A stretch of DNA of 64,000 bases from Azospirillum sp. RU38E (GCF_900188385.1 NZ_FZOI01000011.1:62001-126000), one strand, 5' to 3'; shown: positions 11,921 to 20,076, counted from the stretch's first letter. Numbers and translations are program-made. Notes: generated from the letters alone by a model not told the origin.

Positions 11921-12391
11921 TTAGGTGCGTCCAGGCGATGAACTTCTCCATCGCACGGCTTTCTCCATGGTCTGCCGGATCGCGCGACGAAGATCGTTCG
12001 TGCGAAAGGGCCTGCGTAGGACCATCGCCCCAGGCCGCAGCGATATGCCAGCATCGAACAGGCGCGGTACGAACAAAGCGCGCATGACCGGCGCCGTCGC
12101 CGTCAATCTTTCATCGTCCTCAAGATAGGCATCAGCGATGATCAGATCAGGCGGGCTGGCAGTCGCCAACTTTGCGGCTTGGTCATTCGATAGGGCAATG
12201 AACCGGACTTCATGCCCAAGATCGCCAAGCGCTACGGCCAGCGGCAAAGAAATTAAGGGATCGCCAGCCACGATCAGGATGCGAAGGCTTTGCGTGCGAT
12301 CAGGCGATTGCAGGGCGCCACCCTCATTGTCCCAACGGGACAGCGCGTCACGCGCTGTCATGGAGGGCAACTGGTTGGGGGCGTCGCTCAT
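11921..12391 (-). CDS. Stand-alone degenerate receiver protein (copy 1)
   Basis: The 156-residue protein has an N-terminal extension with LSRWDNEGGAL and then a receiver-like fold: RILIVAGDPLISL, DLIIADAYLEDD with the candidate phospho-Asp, and a final RRPF where active receivers have Lys-Pro. There is no output domain. Loss of the conserved Lys suggests altered or absent phosphorylation signalling. The ATG overlaps the dps stop (ATGA), so translation is coupled to dps. A paralog with the same extension and the same Lys-to-Arg change lies at 19021-19527, also behind a dps gene. Confidence 0.75.
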   Translation of the reverse strand: MSDAPNQLPSMTARDALSRWDNEGGALQSPDRTQSLRILIVAGDPLISLPLAVALGDLGHEVRFIALSNDQAAKLATASPPDLIIADAYLEDDERLTATAPVMRALFVPRLFDAGISLRPGAMVLRRPFRTNDLRRAIRQTMEKAVRWRSSSPGRT

Positions 12392-12867
12392 GATCGCACC
12401 GCATGGGATTCAATCAACCAGAGTTGCCGGTCCATTCCGCGGCAAATTTCAGTAAACAGGTCGGCGGTGCCCGGATCGCCATACGCGGTGGAGAGGCCGA
12501 TAGCCTCGCGAACCGATTGGCCGAAGGCGGAGACCGCCTGGGAAAGGGCGAAAATGTGCTGACGTGATTCAGCCACCCCCAGCGTGTACGGCACCAGGAA
12601 GGAACGATCAGCTGCAACCTGGATGGTGCCGTGGGCGGTGCCGCCAAGCGCACCCGCCCGCTCTGCAATCAGGTCGGAATAGGTTTCGACCTCAACGGCG
12701 ATATTATCGAACAACTCATGCACGGTGCCAAAGCCGCTGCCGCGCACATTCCAATGGGCCTGCTTGAACTGTCCATGCAGATCAATGGCCGCAGCCAGGT
12801 GGCGGTTCAACAGTTCGACCGACTGGCCGCGGATATTCTCCGACAAGGTGTTGTGCGTGTGGTGCAT
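12388..12867 (-). CDS. dps: Dps-family DNA-protection/ferritin-like protein (copy 1)
   Basis: Dps proteins form dodecamers that oxidise and store iron with peroxide and shield DNA. The 159-residue product keeps the intersubunit ferroxidase signature: KQAHWNVRGSGF, TVHELFDN, and the acidic EVETYSDLIAER, with both His, the Asp and the Glu present. The ATG at 12867 was chosen because GGAGGG precedes it; a GTG at 12879 is an upstream alternative. Its stop overlaps the start of the receiver gene. The shared element at 12931-12947 lies 64 bases upstream and points at this gene. Confidence 0.92.
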   Translation of the reverse strand: MHHTHNTLSENIRGQSVELLNRHLAAAIDLHGQFKQAHWNVRGSGFGTVHELFDNIAVEVETYSDLIAERAGALGGTAHGTIQVAADRSFLVPYTLGVAESRQHIFALSQAVSAFGQSVREAIGLSTAYGDPGTADLFTEICRGMDRQLWLIESHAVRS

Positions 12868-12930
12868 GCGACCCTCCACCTGATCTCCACATTTTGCGCC
12901 AGTTGTAATTCAGCGAGTGGATGACGCAAA

Positions 12931-12947
12931 GATTCGGGAAATACTCA
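12931..12947 (-). promoter_or_regulatory. Shared element TGAGTATTTCCCGAATC, upstream of dps copy 1
   Basis: Read on the minus strand the site is TGAGTATTTCCCGAATC. The same core occurs upstream of the second dps gene, the large sensor gene and the OmpA lipoprotein gene. With 12958-12966 it forms a perfect 9-base inverted repeat (GAAATACTC / GAGTATTTC) with an 11-base spacer, putting half-site centres 20 bases apart. Confidence 0.6.
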
Positions 12948-12956
12948 AATGCATAT

Positions 12957-12971
12957 GGAGTATTTCGGAAG
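12957..12971 (+). promoter_or_regulatory. Shared element GGAGTATTTCGGAAG, upstream of the sensor gene
   Basis: This is the plus-strand partner of the site at 12931-12947, about 92 bases before the sensor ATG at 13063. The two sites form a divergent pair between dps copy 1 and the sensor, so one regulator could control both directions. Confidence 0.55.
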
Positions 12972-13062
12972 TTTTATATATTTGATCGTATTGTTGTGTG
13001 ATTGTGATACACTGGAACTAGGCCAATGGGAAGCTTATTGGCTATTTGAAGGTGATTTTACC

Positions 13063-16000
13063 ATGACGCCCATCCCATCACGGCCCGCCGACGCAGTGTC
13101 CGTGGAGCGGGACTTCCCGGTGGTTGGCATCGGGGCGTCTGCCGGCGGGCTTGATGCCGCGAGCCGGCTGGTGGCGGCGTTGGGCGATGGCGGCGGGGCT
13201 GCCTTTATCCTGGTGCAGCATCTGGACCCGACCAACCGTGACAGCCTGCTGGTCGATCTTCTGGCCAGCCACACGGTCATGCCGGTATGCGAGGCGATGG
13301 ACGGCATGGAGGTGCTGCCCGGTCGGGTACATGTCATCCCGCCCGGCACCTATCTGTCGGTGACCAAGGGTCTGTTGCGCCTGTCGCCGCCACGGGCCCG
13401 TCATGGTGCCCGCATGCCCTTTGATTTCCTGCTGGCGGCGCTGGCCCGCGAATATGGCGCGCGCGCGATCTGCGTGATTCTGTCAGGAACAGGCGCCGAT
13501 GGCAGCGTGGGGCTGACGGCGATACGGTCGGCCGGAGGCTTGGTCCTCGTTCAGACGCCGGAGGAGGCCGGATATGACGGCATGCCGCGTAATGCCATTG
13601 CCACCGGATTGGTCAGCCAGATATTGCCGGTCGCGTTGATGCCGGCCGCAATCCGCCACCATCCCGGCGCCGCAGTCCAGGGTGGGGCGGTTGCCGTGCC
13701 CGACGGGCTGCCGGCCGTGGTCGACCTGCTGCGCAGCCGCACACCCTACGACTTCTCCCTTTATAAGGAAGGCACGCTGCGCCGCCGCATCGATCGGCGC
13801 ATGGCGATGGCGGGCATCGCCACGGGCGAGGCGGATGCCTATCTGGACCTGCTGCGCAATACACCTGGGGAACGCGACAATCTGGCCAAGGATCTGTTGA
13901 TCAATGTCACGAGTTTCTTCCGTGACGCCCCGGTGTTCGACCTGCTGTCCAGCACGACCATCCCCGACCTGATCCGTGCCCAGGCACATGACAATCACCT
14001 GCGTCTCTGGGTGGCGGGATGCAGTACGGGGGAGGAGACCTATTCGCTCGCCATGCTGTTCCTGGAGCAGATGACGACGCTGGGACTGAGCTTGAAGTTG
14101 CAGTTCTTCGCGTCGGACGTTGATCCCGACGCCGTGGCGACGGCACGGGAGGGGCTGTATCCCGCCAGCATCGCCAGCGCAGTGTCCCCCGAACGGTTGG
14201 CTCGGTTCTTCACAACAGAGGATGGGGGATACCGGGTTACGCCGGAATTGCGGTCTCTGGTGGTGTTCACGGTGCAGGATGTGCTGGCCGACCCGCCTTT
14301 TTCCAAGCTGGACTTCATCTCCTGCCGCAACCTGTTGATCTATCTTCTGCCCGAAGCGCAGGCCCGCGTGCTGTCACTGTTCCATTTCGCCCTGCGGGAT
14401 AATGGTTTCCTGCTGTTGGGCGGATCGGAGACGGTGGCCCCGGTCGGGGATGACCGGTTCGAGCTGGTGTCGAAATCCGCCCGCCTGTACCGGCATGTCG
14501 GCCGCAGCAGGCCGGGTGATTTCGCCTTCCTGATGAGCGCCGGCGATGGGGTGCGTGTCCCCGCGCGGGTGAATGCAGGGCCGGGGCCATCCCGGCAGGC
14601 AGCGCTGGCCGATCTCTGCCAGCGGCTGGTCGCCCGTGATTACGGGCCGGCTGCGGTGTTGATCAACCGGCGGCACGATTGCCTGTATTCGCTCGGCCCG
14701 ACCGAGCGCTATTTGCGGGTGCCGGCGGGCCATCCCACGCAAGACCTGCTGTCGATGGTGCTGCCAGGCCTGTCGGTCAAGCTGCGGGCCGCTATCCAGC
14801 GGGCTCGCCAGGGACAGGAAGCGGTCATCATCCCCGGCGGCCGCTCACGTCAGGATGATGACAAACGGTCCTTCGGCATTGCGGTGCAGCCCGTGCGCCA
14901 TGATGGAGAGGACCTGATGCTGGTCTGCTTCATCGACCCGCCCTTGTTCGACAGACAGGCCGTCGGACAAGGCACGCCGGCGCCAAGCGACGGGGTGAAT
15001 GCGCTGGAACGTGAGCTGGAGCATACGCGCGCGGAACTTGAGGCTGCCATCCGCAACCTGGAACTGGCCGGCGAAGACCAGAAGGCCATGATCCAGGAGG
15101 CCCTGGCCATCAACGAGGAATACCAGTCGGCCAACGAGGAGTTACTGACCTCCAAGGAAGAATTGCAGTCGCTGAACGAGGAGTTGACCGCGCTGAACAG
15201 CCAGTTGCATGAGACGTTGGACAGACAGCGCACCACGGCCAACGACCTGCAGAACGTGCTGTTCAGTACCGATGTTGCGACGATCTTCCTTGATCTGGCC
15301 CTGGCCATCCGGTTCTTCACCCCGGCCATGCGGTTGCTGTTCAACATCTTACCCACGGATGTCGGCCGCCCCTTGTCGGACCTGAATTCGCTGGTTGCCG
15401 ATGGGGGCTTGTCGTCGGACGCACAGGCGGTGCTGCGATCGGGCGTACCGTTGGAACGGGAGATCGAAACGCGGACGGGGGCCTGGTACCTTCGCCGCGT
15501 CCTGTCCTATCGCACCCAGGATGGCCGGGTCGAGGGCGTGGTCATCACGTTTACCGACACCACCGAGCGCCGGCATGTCGGTGATGCGCTGGCTGCGGCC
15601 AAGCGCGCTGCCGATCTGGCCAATCAGGGTAAATCACGTTTCCTGGCAGCCGCCAGCCATGACCTGCGCCAGCCCTTGCAGACGCTGACCCTGTTGCAGG
15701 GCGTGCTGTCGAACATGATGAAGGGCGACCGGGAACGGGAATTGCTGGACCGCTTTGGCGAGACGCTGGGTGCCATGTCCGGCATGCTGAACGCTCTGTT
15801 GGACATCAACCAGATCGAGGCCGGCATTGTCACCACCGACATCACCCGCTTCTCCCTGCTTGATCTGCTGTCCCGGATGCGTGACGAATTCAGCTATCAC
15901 GCACAGGCCCGCGGCCTGAGCCTGCGGGTGGTCATGAGCAATACGCAGATCTTCAGCGACCGGCGGCTGCTGGAACAGATGGTGCGCAACCTTCTGTCTA

Positions 16001-17397
16001 ACGCCTTGAAATATACAAGGAAGGGCAAGGTATTGATCGGCTGCCGACACCGGGCGGGTGGGATCAGCATCGAGATCTGGGACACTGGTATCGGCATTCC
16101 CATGGCCGAGCAGCAGGCGATTTTCGAGGAGCATCACCAGATTGCCGGGACGGACGAACCGACCAATACCGGGTTGGGACTGGGCCTGTCGATCGTACGG
16201 CGTCTGGGGGGGCTACTGGAGCATCCGGTTCGTGTACGGTCGCAGCTTGGCAAAGGTTCGGTATTTGCCGTTGATATCCTGCCCCGCGCAGGAGAGGTGC
16301 CGCCGCCGCCGCCATCGGCGCAGTCCGCCCCGGAAGACGCGATCATCGCCACCGGTGCCATCCTGGTGGTGGAGGATGATCCGGAGGTCAGAGACCTGCT
16401 GGGGATGTTGCTTCGCGATGTCGGACATAAGGTGGCGTTGGAGGCCGGCGGGCCATCGGCCCTGCAGCTAGTAGCTACTGGTGATTTCAGGCCCGATGTC
16501 TTGTTGGTCGACTTCAACCTGCCGGGGGGCATGAATGGCCTTGATCTGCTTGCGGCCCTGCGCCGGGCATTGCACCGACCGGTTCCGGGGCTGCTGCTGA
16601 CGGCTGACATCTCAACCGACACGTTGCGCGCCGTCGCCTTGCGCAATGAGGTGCAATTGCACAAGCCGGTGAACCCGGCTGCCTTGTTGAGCGCGATCAG
16701 ACGTCTGCTGTCGACACCGCCCCTGGTCACGCGGGTCGAACGGGATCCCATGGTCGCCGCCGACCGCATCACCACCATCCATATCATTGATGACGATGCC
16801 ATGCTGCGCGACAGTATTCGTCAATCGCTGGCAGGGCAGGGGCGGCGGGCGGAGGAGCATGCCAATGCCGAGGAGTTTCTCGCCCACTTCCAGACGGGTG
16901 GCAATGCCTGCCTGCTGATCGACGCCTATCTTCCGGGAATGAGTGGTCTGGGTCTGTTGCATCGCTTGCGGCAGGCGGGCGACAGTGTGCCGGTGATCAT
17001 CATGACCGGCAGCAGCGATGTCCCAATGGCGGTTCAGGCCATGCGGGCGGGAGCGGTCGATTTCATCGAGAAGCCGGTCAGCCGCGCCGACCTGCTGGCC
17101 AGTATCGACCGCGCGTTGGAGCAGGCCCGCGATGGCAGCAAATTGCTGGCCTGGCGCACGGAGGCGGCGAACCATGTCGCCGGGCTTACGGCACGGCAGC
17201 GGCAGATTATGGCCCTGGTCCTTGCCGGCCATCCTAGCAAGAACATCGCCGCCGATCTGGCGATCAGCCAGCGCACCGTGGAAAACCACCGCGCCGCCAT
17301 CATGCGCAAGACCGGGGCGCGATCGCTGCCAGCCCTGGCTCGGCTGGCCCTGGCAGCGGACTGGACCGAGATGACGGAAAAGGAAAAATTCGGATAG
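13063..17397 (+). CDS. CheB-CheR-PAS hybrid histidine kinase with two receivers and a LuxR-type HTH
   Basis: The 1444-residue protein carries a whole signalling chain. Domains by residue: CheB methylesterase 18-195 (VGIGASAGG with Ser26, His53, Asp146); CheR methyltransferase about 215-475 (NVTSFFRD, VAGCSTGEE, SCRNLLIY); coiled coil 645-730; PAS-like 732-838; HisKA with SHDLRQP, His866; HATPase 970-1075 (NLLSNALKYT, DTGIGIP, GLGLGLS); receiver one 1098-1215 with Asp1150; receiver two 1237-1355, FixJ-like, with Asp1287 and IEKP; HTH 1372-1433 (RTVENHRAAIMRK). The ATG at 13063 follows GAAGGTGA; an upstream frame from 12949 reads through the promoter and is rejected. No membrane segment is seen, so input is probably cytosolic. 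It lies between two dps-receiver operons. Confidence 0.93.
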   Translation: MTPIPSRPADAVSVERDFPVVGIGASAGGLDAASRLVAALGDGGGAAFILVQHLDPTNRDSLLVDLLASHTVMPVCEAMDGMEVLPGRVHVIPPGTYLSVTKGLLRLSPPRARHGARMPFDFLLAALAREYGARAICVILSGTGADGSVGLTAIRSAGGLVLVQTPEEAGYDGMPRNAIATGLVSQILPVALMPAAIRHHPGAAVQGGAVAVPDGLPAVVDLLRSRTPYDFSLYKEGTLRRRIDRRMAMAGIATGEADAYLDLLRNTPGERDNLAKDLLINVTSFFRDAPVFDLLSSTTIPDLIRAQAHDNHLRLWVAGCSTGEETYSLAMLFLEQMTTLGLSLKLQFFASDVDPDAVATAREGLYPASIASAVSPERLARFFTTEDGGYRVTPELRSLVVFTVQDVLADPPFSKLDFISCRNLLIYLLPEAQARVLSLFHFALRDNGFLLLGGSETVAPVGDDRFELVSKSARLYRHVGRSRPGDFAFLMSAGDGVRVPARVNAGPGPSRQAALADLCQRLVARDYGPAAVLINRRHDCLYSLGPTERYLRVPAGHPTQDLLSMVLPGLSVKLRAAIQRARQGQEAVIIPGGRSRQDDDKRSFGIAVQPVRHDGEDLMLVCFIDPPLFDRQAVGQGTPAPSDGVNALERELEHTRAELEAAIRNLELAGEDQKAMIQEALAINEEYQSANEELLTSKEELQSLNEELTALNSQLHETLDRQRTTANDLQNVLFSTDVATIFLDLALAIRFFTPAMRLLFNILPTDVGRPLSDLNSLVADGGLSSDAQAVLRSGVPLEREIETRTGAWYLRRVLSYRTQDGRVEGVVITFTDTTERRHVGDALAAAKRAADLANQGKSRFLAAASHDLRQPLQTLTLLQGVLSNMMKGDRERELLDRFGETLGAMSGMLNALLDINQIEAGIVTTDITRFSLLDLLSRMRDEFSYHAQARGLSLRVVMSNTQIFSDRRLLEQMVRNLLSNALKYTRKGKVLIGCRHRAGGISIEIWDTGIGIPMAEQQAIFEEHHQIAGTDEPTNTGLGLGLSIVRRLGGLLEHPVRVRSQLGKGSVFAVDILPRAGEVPPPPPSAQSAPEDAIIATGAILVVEDDPEVRDLLGMLLRDVGHKVALEAGGPSALQLVATGDFRPDVLLVDFNLPGGMNGLDLLAALRRALHRPVPGLLLTADISTDTLRAVALRNEVQLHKPVNPAALLSAIRRLLSTPPLVTRVERDPMVAADRITTIHIIDDDAMLRDSIRQSLAGQGRRAEEHANAEEFLAHFQTGGNACLLIDAYLPGMSGLGLLHRLRQAGDSVPVIIMTGSSDVPMAVQAMRAGAVDFIEKPVSRADLLASIDRALEQARDGSKLLAWRTEAANHVAGLTARQRQIMALVLAGHPSKNIAADLAISQRTVENHRAAIMRKTGARSLPALARLALAADWTEMTEKEKFG

Positions 17398-17441
17398 AAA
17401 TTCATACTTCGGTATTTTTAGAATAAAGGTAAAAAGCAAAG

Positions 17442-17455
17442 TGAGTATTTGCCGA
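17442..17455 (+). promoter_or_regulatory. Shared element TGAGTATTTGCCGA, upstream of the OmpA lipoprotein
   Basis: This site differs by one base from TGAGTATTTCCCGA found upstream of both dps genes. It lies in a low-GC stretch 86 bases before the lipoprotein ATG at 17541 and points at it. Confidence 0.55.
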
Positions 17456-17540
17456 CGCTTTTTCTGTGAAATTATTCCATGTATTCTATATTTGAAATGG
17501 TTTGGAATCGCAACGATTTCCGAACGCAGGAGAATTCGAT

Positions 17541-18356
17541 ATGTTGAGAAATACCGTGATGGGGGCATTGCCCTTCGGTATTCTGATGCTGGCCGGTTGC
17601 ACGGCCACGCCCCATCAAGTCGCGACGCATAGCGCGCCGGGACACGATGTGGGGGTAACCTCGCCCGGATATGTCGCGCTGAAGTCGGGGGACTATGATA
17701 CGTCCACCCGACTGCTTGAGGCGTCCAACATCAAATGGCCCAATAGCCCCTATGACGAGCTCAATCTCGGGGCGTCCTATCAGGCTCAGGGGCGGATGGA
17801 TCTGGCGGAACCCTTCCTGCGGCGGGCCATGACCCACGGTCACGGGTTGATGCCTGTTGAGTCCACCCAGGATTGGGCCAAGGGCATGACGGTGGAGGAA
17901 GCGGCTTGTCAAAATCTGGCCATCGGTCTGGCCCCGGCGACGGTAGAGGGCACGGCGACACCTTGCCAGACCACCCTGGTCGTGGCGGTCATCGCGGCGC
18001 CCGGACCGGTGGCGGCGGTCTATCAGCAGACCATGTACAATACCTATTTTGAGTTCGACAAGGCGACGCTGACCAAGGACGGCGAGATCACTATGCGCGA
18101 TGCGGCCAGGGAGATCCGCAGCGATCCAGCCCGGCGTATCACCCTGATCGGCAAGGCCTCCAGTCCGGGCACGGACTACTACAACATGGCGCTATCGCAG
18201 CAACGCGTTGAAACGGTGCGCAACGCGCTGGTCGCGGCGGGCGTGCCATCGTCGCGCATCGAGGTTCGGTGGGTTGGTGAGCGCGAGTTGCCGGTGCCGC
18301 GGCGCGACGGTGCGCGCGAGCCGTTGAACCGCGTGGTGGAGGGTACCGTCAAGTAA
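17541..18356 (+). CDS. OmpA-family outer-membrane lipoprotein
   Basis: The 271-residue protein has a signal peptide ending in the lipobox LAGC (Cys20), a short tetratricopeptide-like middle (residues about 40-90, YVALKSGDYDTSTRLLE) and a C-terminal OmpA-like peptidoglycan-binding domain from about residue 165 (YFEFDKATLTKDGE, then ALSQQRVETVRNALVAAGV). It probably anchors the outer membrane to the cell wall. AGGAGA precedes the ATG at 17541. It follows the sensor gene on the same strand but has its own promoter region with the shared element, and a hairpin follows its stop. Confidence 0.85.
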   Translation: MLRNTVMGALPFGILMLAGCTATPHQVATHSAPGHDVGVTSPGYVALKSGDYDTSTRLLEASNIKWPNSPYDELNLGASYQAQGRMDLAEPFLRRAMTHGHGLMPVESTQDWAKGMTVEEAACQNLAIGLAPATVEGTATPCQTTLVVAVIAAPGPVAAVYQQTMYNTYFEFDKATLTKDGEITMRDAAREIRSDPARRITLIGKASSPGTDYYNMALSQQRVETVRNALVAAGVPSSRIEVRWVGERELPVPRRDGAREPLNRVVEGTVK

Positions 18357-18373
18357 CCGGCCGTTCCGGCCAT

Positions 18374-18421
18374 CCATGGTTACGGCCGGTCGCGCAGCCC
18401 AGTGACCGGCCGTAATCATGG
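18374..18421 (+). terminator. Long inverted repeat after the OmpA lipoprotein gene
   Basis: Arms at 18374-18391 and 18404-18421 pair over 18 bases with one G-T wobble around a 12-base loop; the inner 12 bases (TTACGGCCGGTC) are perfect. It begins 18 bases after the stop. No T-run follows, so it may be a bidirectional or factor-assisted terminator. Confidence 0.55.
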
Positions 18422-18510
18422 GTGCCGTCTGACCAGACGGACCACATGCAGATCAGATATATCGATGCAAAGTGCCGCACCCGGCGCCCCGCTCCTGCCG
18501 GGATATTTAC

Positions 18511-18687
18511 CTATGCCGGCGGGGTGGCCGCTTGCGACGCGGTGGCGTCATCGATTTCCATTTGTTGCCGCGCCGCGTCGATCCAGGTCTTACGGACTAT
18601 CCGGTCGCGTTGGCTCCAAGGGATGCCCGTGGTATTGCTTTGCTGGTACATGGCTTCCGCCAGAAACATCATCTTCGTATTATCCAT
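18511..18687 (-). CDS. Small protein of unknown function, 58 residues
   Basis: The minus-strand frame from the ATG at 18687 encodes MDNTKMMFLAEAMYQQ at the start and ends in an Ala/Pro-rich tail. It begins 14 bases after the stop of the 81-residue gene upstream, as in an operon. The sequence has mixed charge and no membrane segment. No clear ribosome-binding site is seen. I recognise no family. Confidence 0.45.
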   Translation of the reverse strand: MDNTKMMFLAEAMYQQSNTTGIPWSQRDRIVRKTWIDAARQQMEIDDATASQAATPPA

Positions 18688-18701
18688 GGGCGCATCCCGT
18701 T

Positions 18702-18947
18702 TCAGGAGGGTTTTTGGGGATCAAGGCGGTCCCGTCGGATCCGGGACGTCGGCGAAGGTTTCAGACGTGGCCGCAATGGCGGATAGGCTGGTCTGTCGAA
18801 CCACCGTTTACCCCGGTTGAGGCAGGCGAACAGGCGTGAGCGGTCTTCCTGGCTCAGGTCCTTTTCAGTAAGGTGCCGGATCGGGCCGACCGGGTGATCC
18901 GGATCGGGTAAAGCCTCCAGCCTTTTTTCGTCGGATGAACTGTTCAT
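18702..18947 (-). CDS. Small protein of unknown function, 81 residues
   Basis: The start at 18947 is well supported: AAAGGAG lies seven bases ahead on the minus strand. The product begins MNSSSDEKRLEALPDPDHP and is rich in charged residues and Pro, without hydrophobic segments. It lies 73 bases past the stop of receiver copy 2 on the same strand and could be in the same transcript. I recognise no family. Confidence 0.5.
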   Translation of the reverse strand: MNSSSDEKRLEALPDPDHPVGPIRHLTEKDLSQEDRSRLFACLNRGKRWFDRPAYPPLRPRLKPSPTSRIRRDRLDPQKPS

Positions 18948-19020
18948 CGATTGGCTCCTTTGGGTGCGGGATGAGAGGGGCTTATACCGCGTCCCAATGA
19001 TCGGAACCGATCACTGGGCT

Positions 19021-19527
19021 TCAGTCGCCAGCGCCGCCTCCGGTTCTGCGGGTTGGGCAGTGCTTCTGTTCCGTCACACCGGCAAGCGCCTGTCGGACAA
19101 TCCGTGCAAGGTCCCTTGCGTGGAAAGGGCGGCGCACCACGGTGGCTCCAGGCGGTAACAGGGCGCGTGGCAGCGGCATGCCATCGTTGAACATCCGGGA
19201 AATGAACAGAACCCGAATGACCGGGGCAAACCGGACCAATTGCCGGTCATCGCCGAGACTGGCATCCATGATGATGAGATCGGGACTATGGTAGAGCGCT
19301 GCGTTCACGGCGTGAGCCATGGTCAGGGCGGTCGCACAGATACTGTGTCCGATATTGGCGAACCCCCTCGCCAGGGACAGCGAGACCAGCGGATCGCTAT
19401 CAACGACAAGGATACGGCGTGCGGCCGGATCCTGTGGCATGTCCGGCAGTGCTCCACCCTCATTGTCCCACCTGGACAGATCGGCCGACAGTTGCCTCTC
19501 AGCTGTCCGGCGGGGCGAGACGGTCAT
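19021..19527 (-). CDS. Stand-alone degenerate receiver protein (copy 2)
   Basis: The 168-residue protein is a paralog of the receiver at 11921-12391. It has the same N-terminal motif LSRWDNEGGAL, the receiver core RILVVDSDPLVSL, DLIIMDASLGDD with the candidate phospho-Asp, and RRPF in place of Lys-Pro. No output domain is present. Unlike copy 1 it keeps two acidic residues in the first loop (VDSD). Its ATG overlaps the stop of dps copy 2 (ATGA), so the gene order and coupling match copy 1. Confidence 0.75.
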   Translation of the reverse strand: MTVSPRRTAERQLSADLSRWDNEGGALPDMPQDPAARRILVVDSDPLVSLSLARGFANIGHSICATALTMAHAVNAALYHSPDLIIMDASLGDDRQLVRFAPVIRVLFISRMFNDGMPLPRALLPPGATVVRRPFHARDLARIVRQALAGVTEQKHCPTRRTGGGAGD

Positions 19528-20006
19528 GGCTGTGCCGCACGGGACTGCATCGGCGATATTTGTCTGTCCAGCCCCCTTGATATCTGAGCAAACAAGCCTG
19601 TGGTAACGATGTCGCCATGCGCTGTGAGGATGCCGATCGCTTCGCGGACCTCGTCTCCGAAAGCCATCGTGGTCTGGGCAAATGCGACAACATGTTCACT
19701 GGCCTCGGTCGCGCCGCACGGGCGCGGAGCCGCCAGGAACGACAACTCCATCGCATCCCGCAGGGTGCCACGGGCAGAGCCACCCAGCCGCACCGTCCGT
19801 TCCGCGATCAGGTCAGCATAGACCTCGATTTCGATGGCCAGGTGGTCGAGCAGGAAGTGGACAGAGGAGAAGCGTATCTCGTGCAGGTTCCAGAACGCCT
19901 GCTTTACCTGTGTCCGCAGGTCCACGGCCGCTGCCAGATGATGGTTCAGCAAGTCGATCGACCTGACTCGAGCTTTTTCTGGAAGGGTGTCTTGCACATC
20001 GAGCAT
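19524..20006 (-). CDS. dps: Dps-family protein (copy 2) lacking one ferroxidase His
   Basis: The 160-residue protein aligns with dps copy 1 over its length (LLNHHLAAAVDLRTQVKQ, then VHFLLDHLAIEIEVYADLIAER). The first ferroxidase His is replaced: KQAFWN here against KQAHWN in copy 1; the second His, the Asp and the Glu are kept. Iron oxidation may be weaker, or mixed dodecamers may form. The ATG at 20006 was chosen because CGGAG precedes it; an upstream ATG at 20033 has no ribosome-binding site. The shared element lies 54 bases upstream. Confidence 0.85.
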   Translation of the reverse strand: MLDVQDTLPEKARVRSIDLLNHHLAAAVDLRTQVKQAFWNLHEIRFSSVHFLLDHLAIEIEVYADLIAERTVRLGGSARGTLRDAMELSFLAAPRPCGATEASEHVVAFAQTTMAFGDEVREAIGILTAHGDIVTTGLFAQISRGLDRQISPMQSRAAQP

Positions 20007-20059
20007 GAACCGACTCCGATAATCGGGTTTCATTATCCATGGGTTTTTGATTTCGGCCA

Positions 20060-20076
20060 GAATCGGGAAATACTCA
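20060..20076 (-). promoter_or_regulatory. Shared element TGAGTATTTCCCGATTC, upstream of dps copy 2
   Basis: On the minus strand the site matches the dps copy 1 site at 16 of 17 positions and sits at nearly the same distance from its gene (54 against 64 bases). Confidence 0.6.

Noticed and set aside
12949-13062. Upstream extension of the hybrid sensor by 38 residues
   Set aside because: It would translate the AT-rich promoter and the shared element; a good ribosome-binding site precedes the ATG at 13063.
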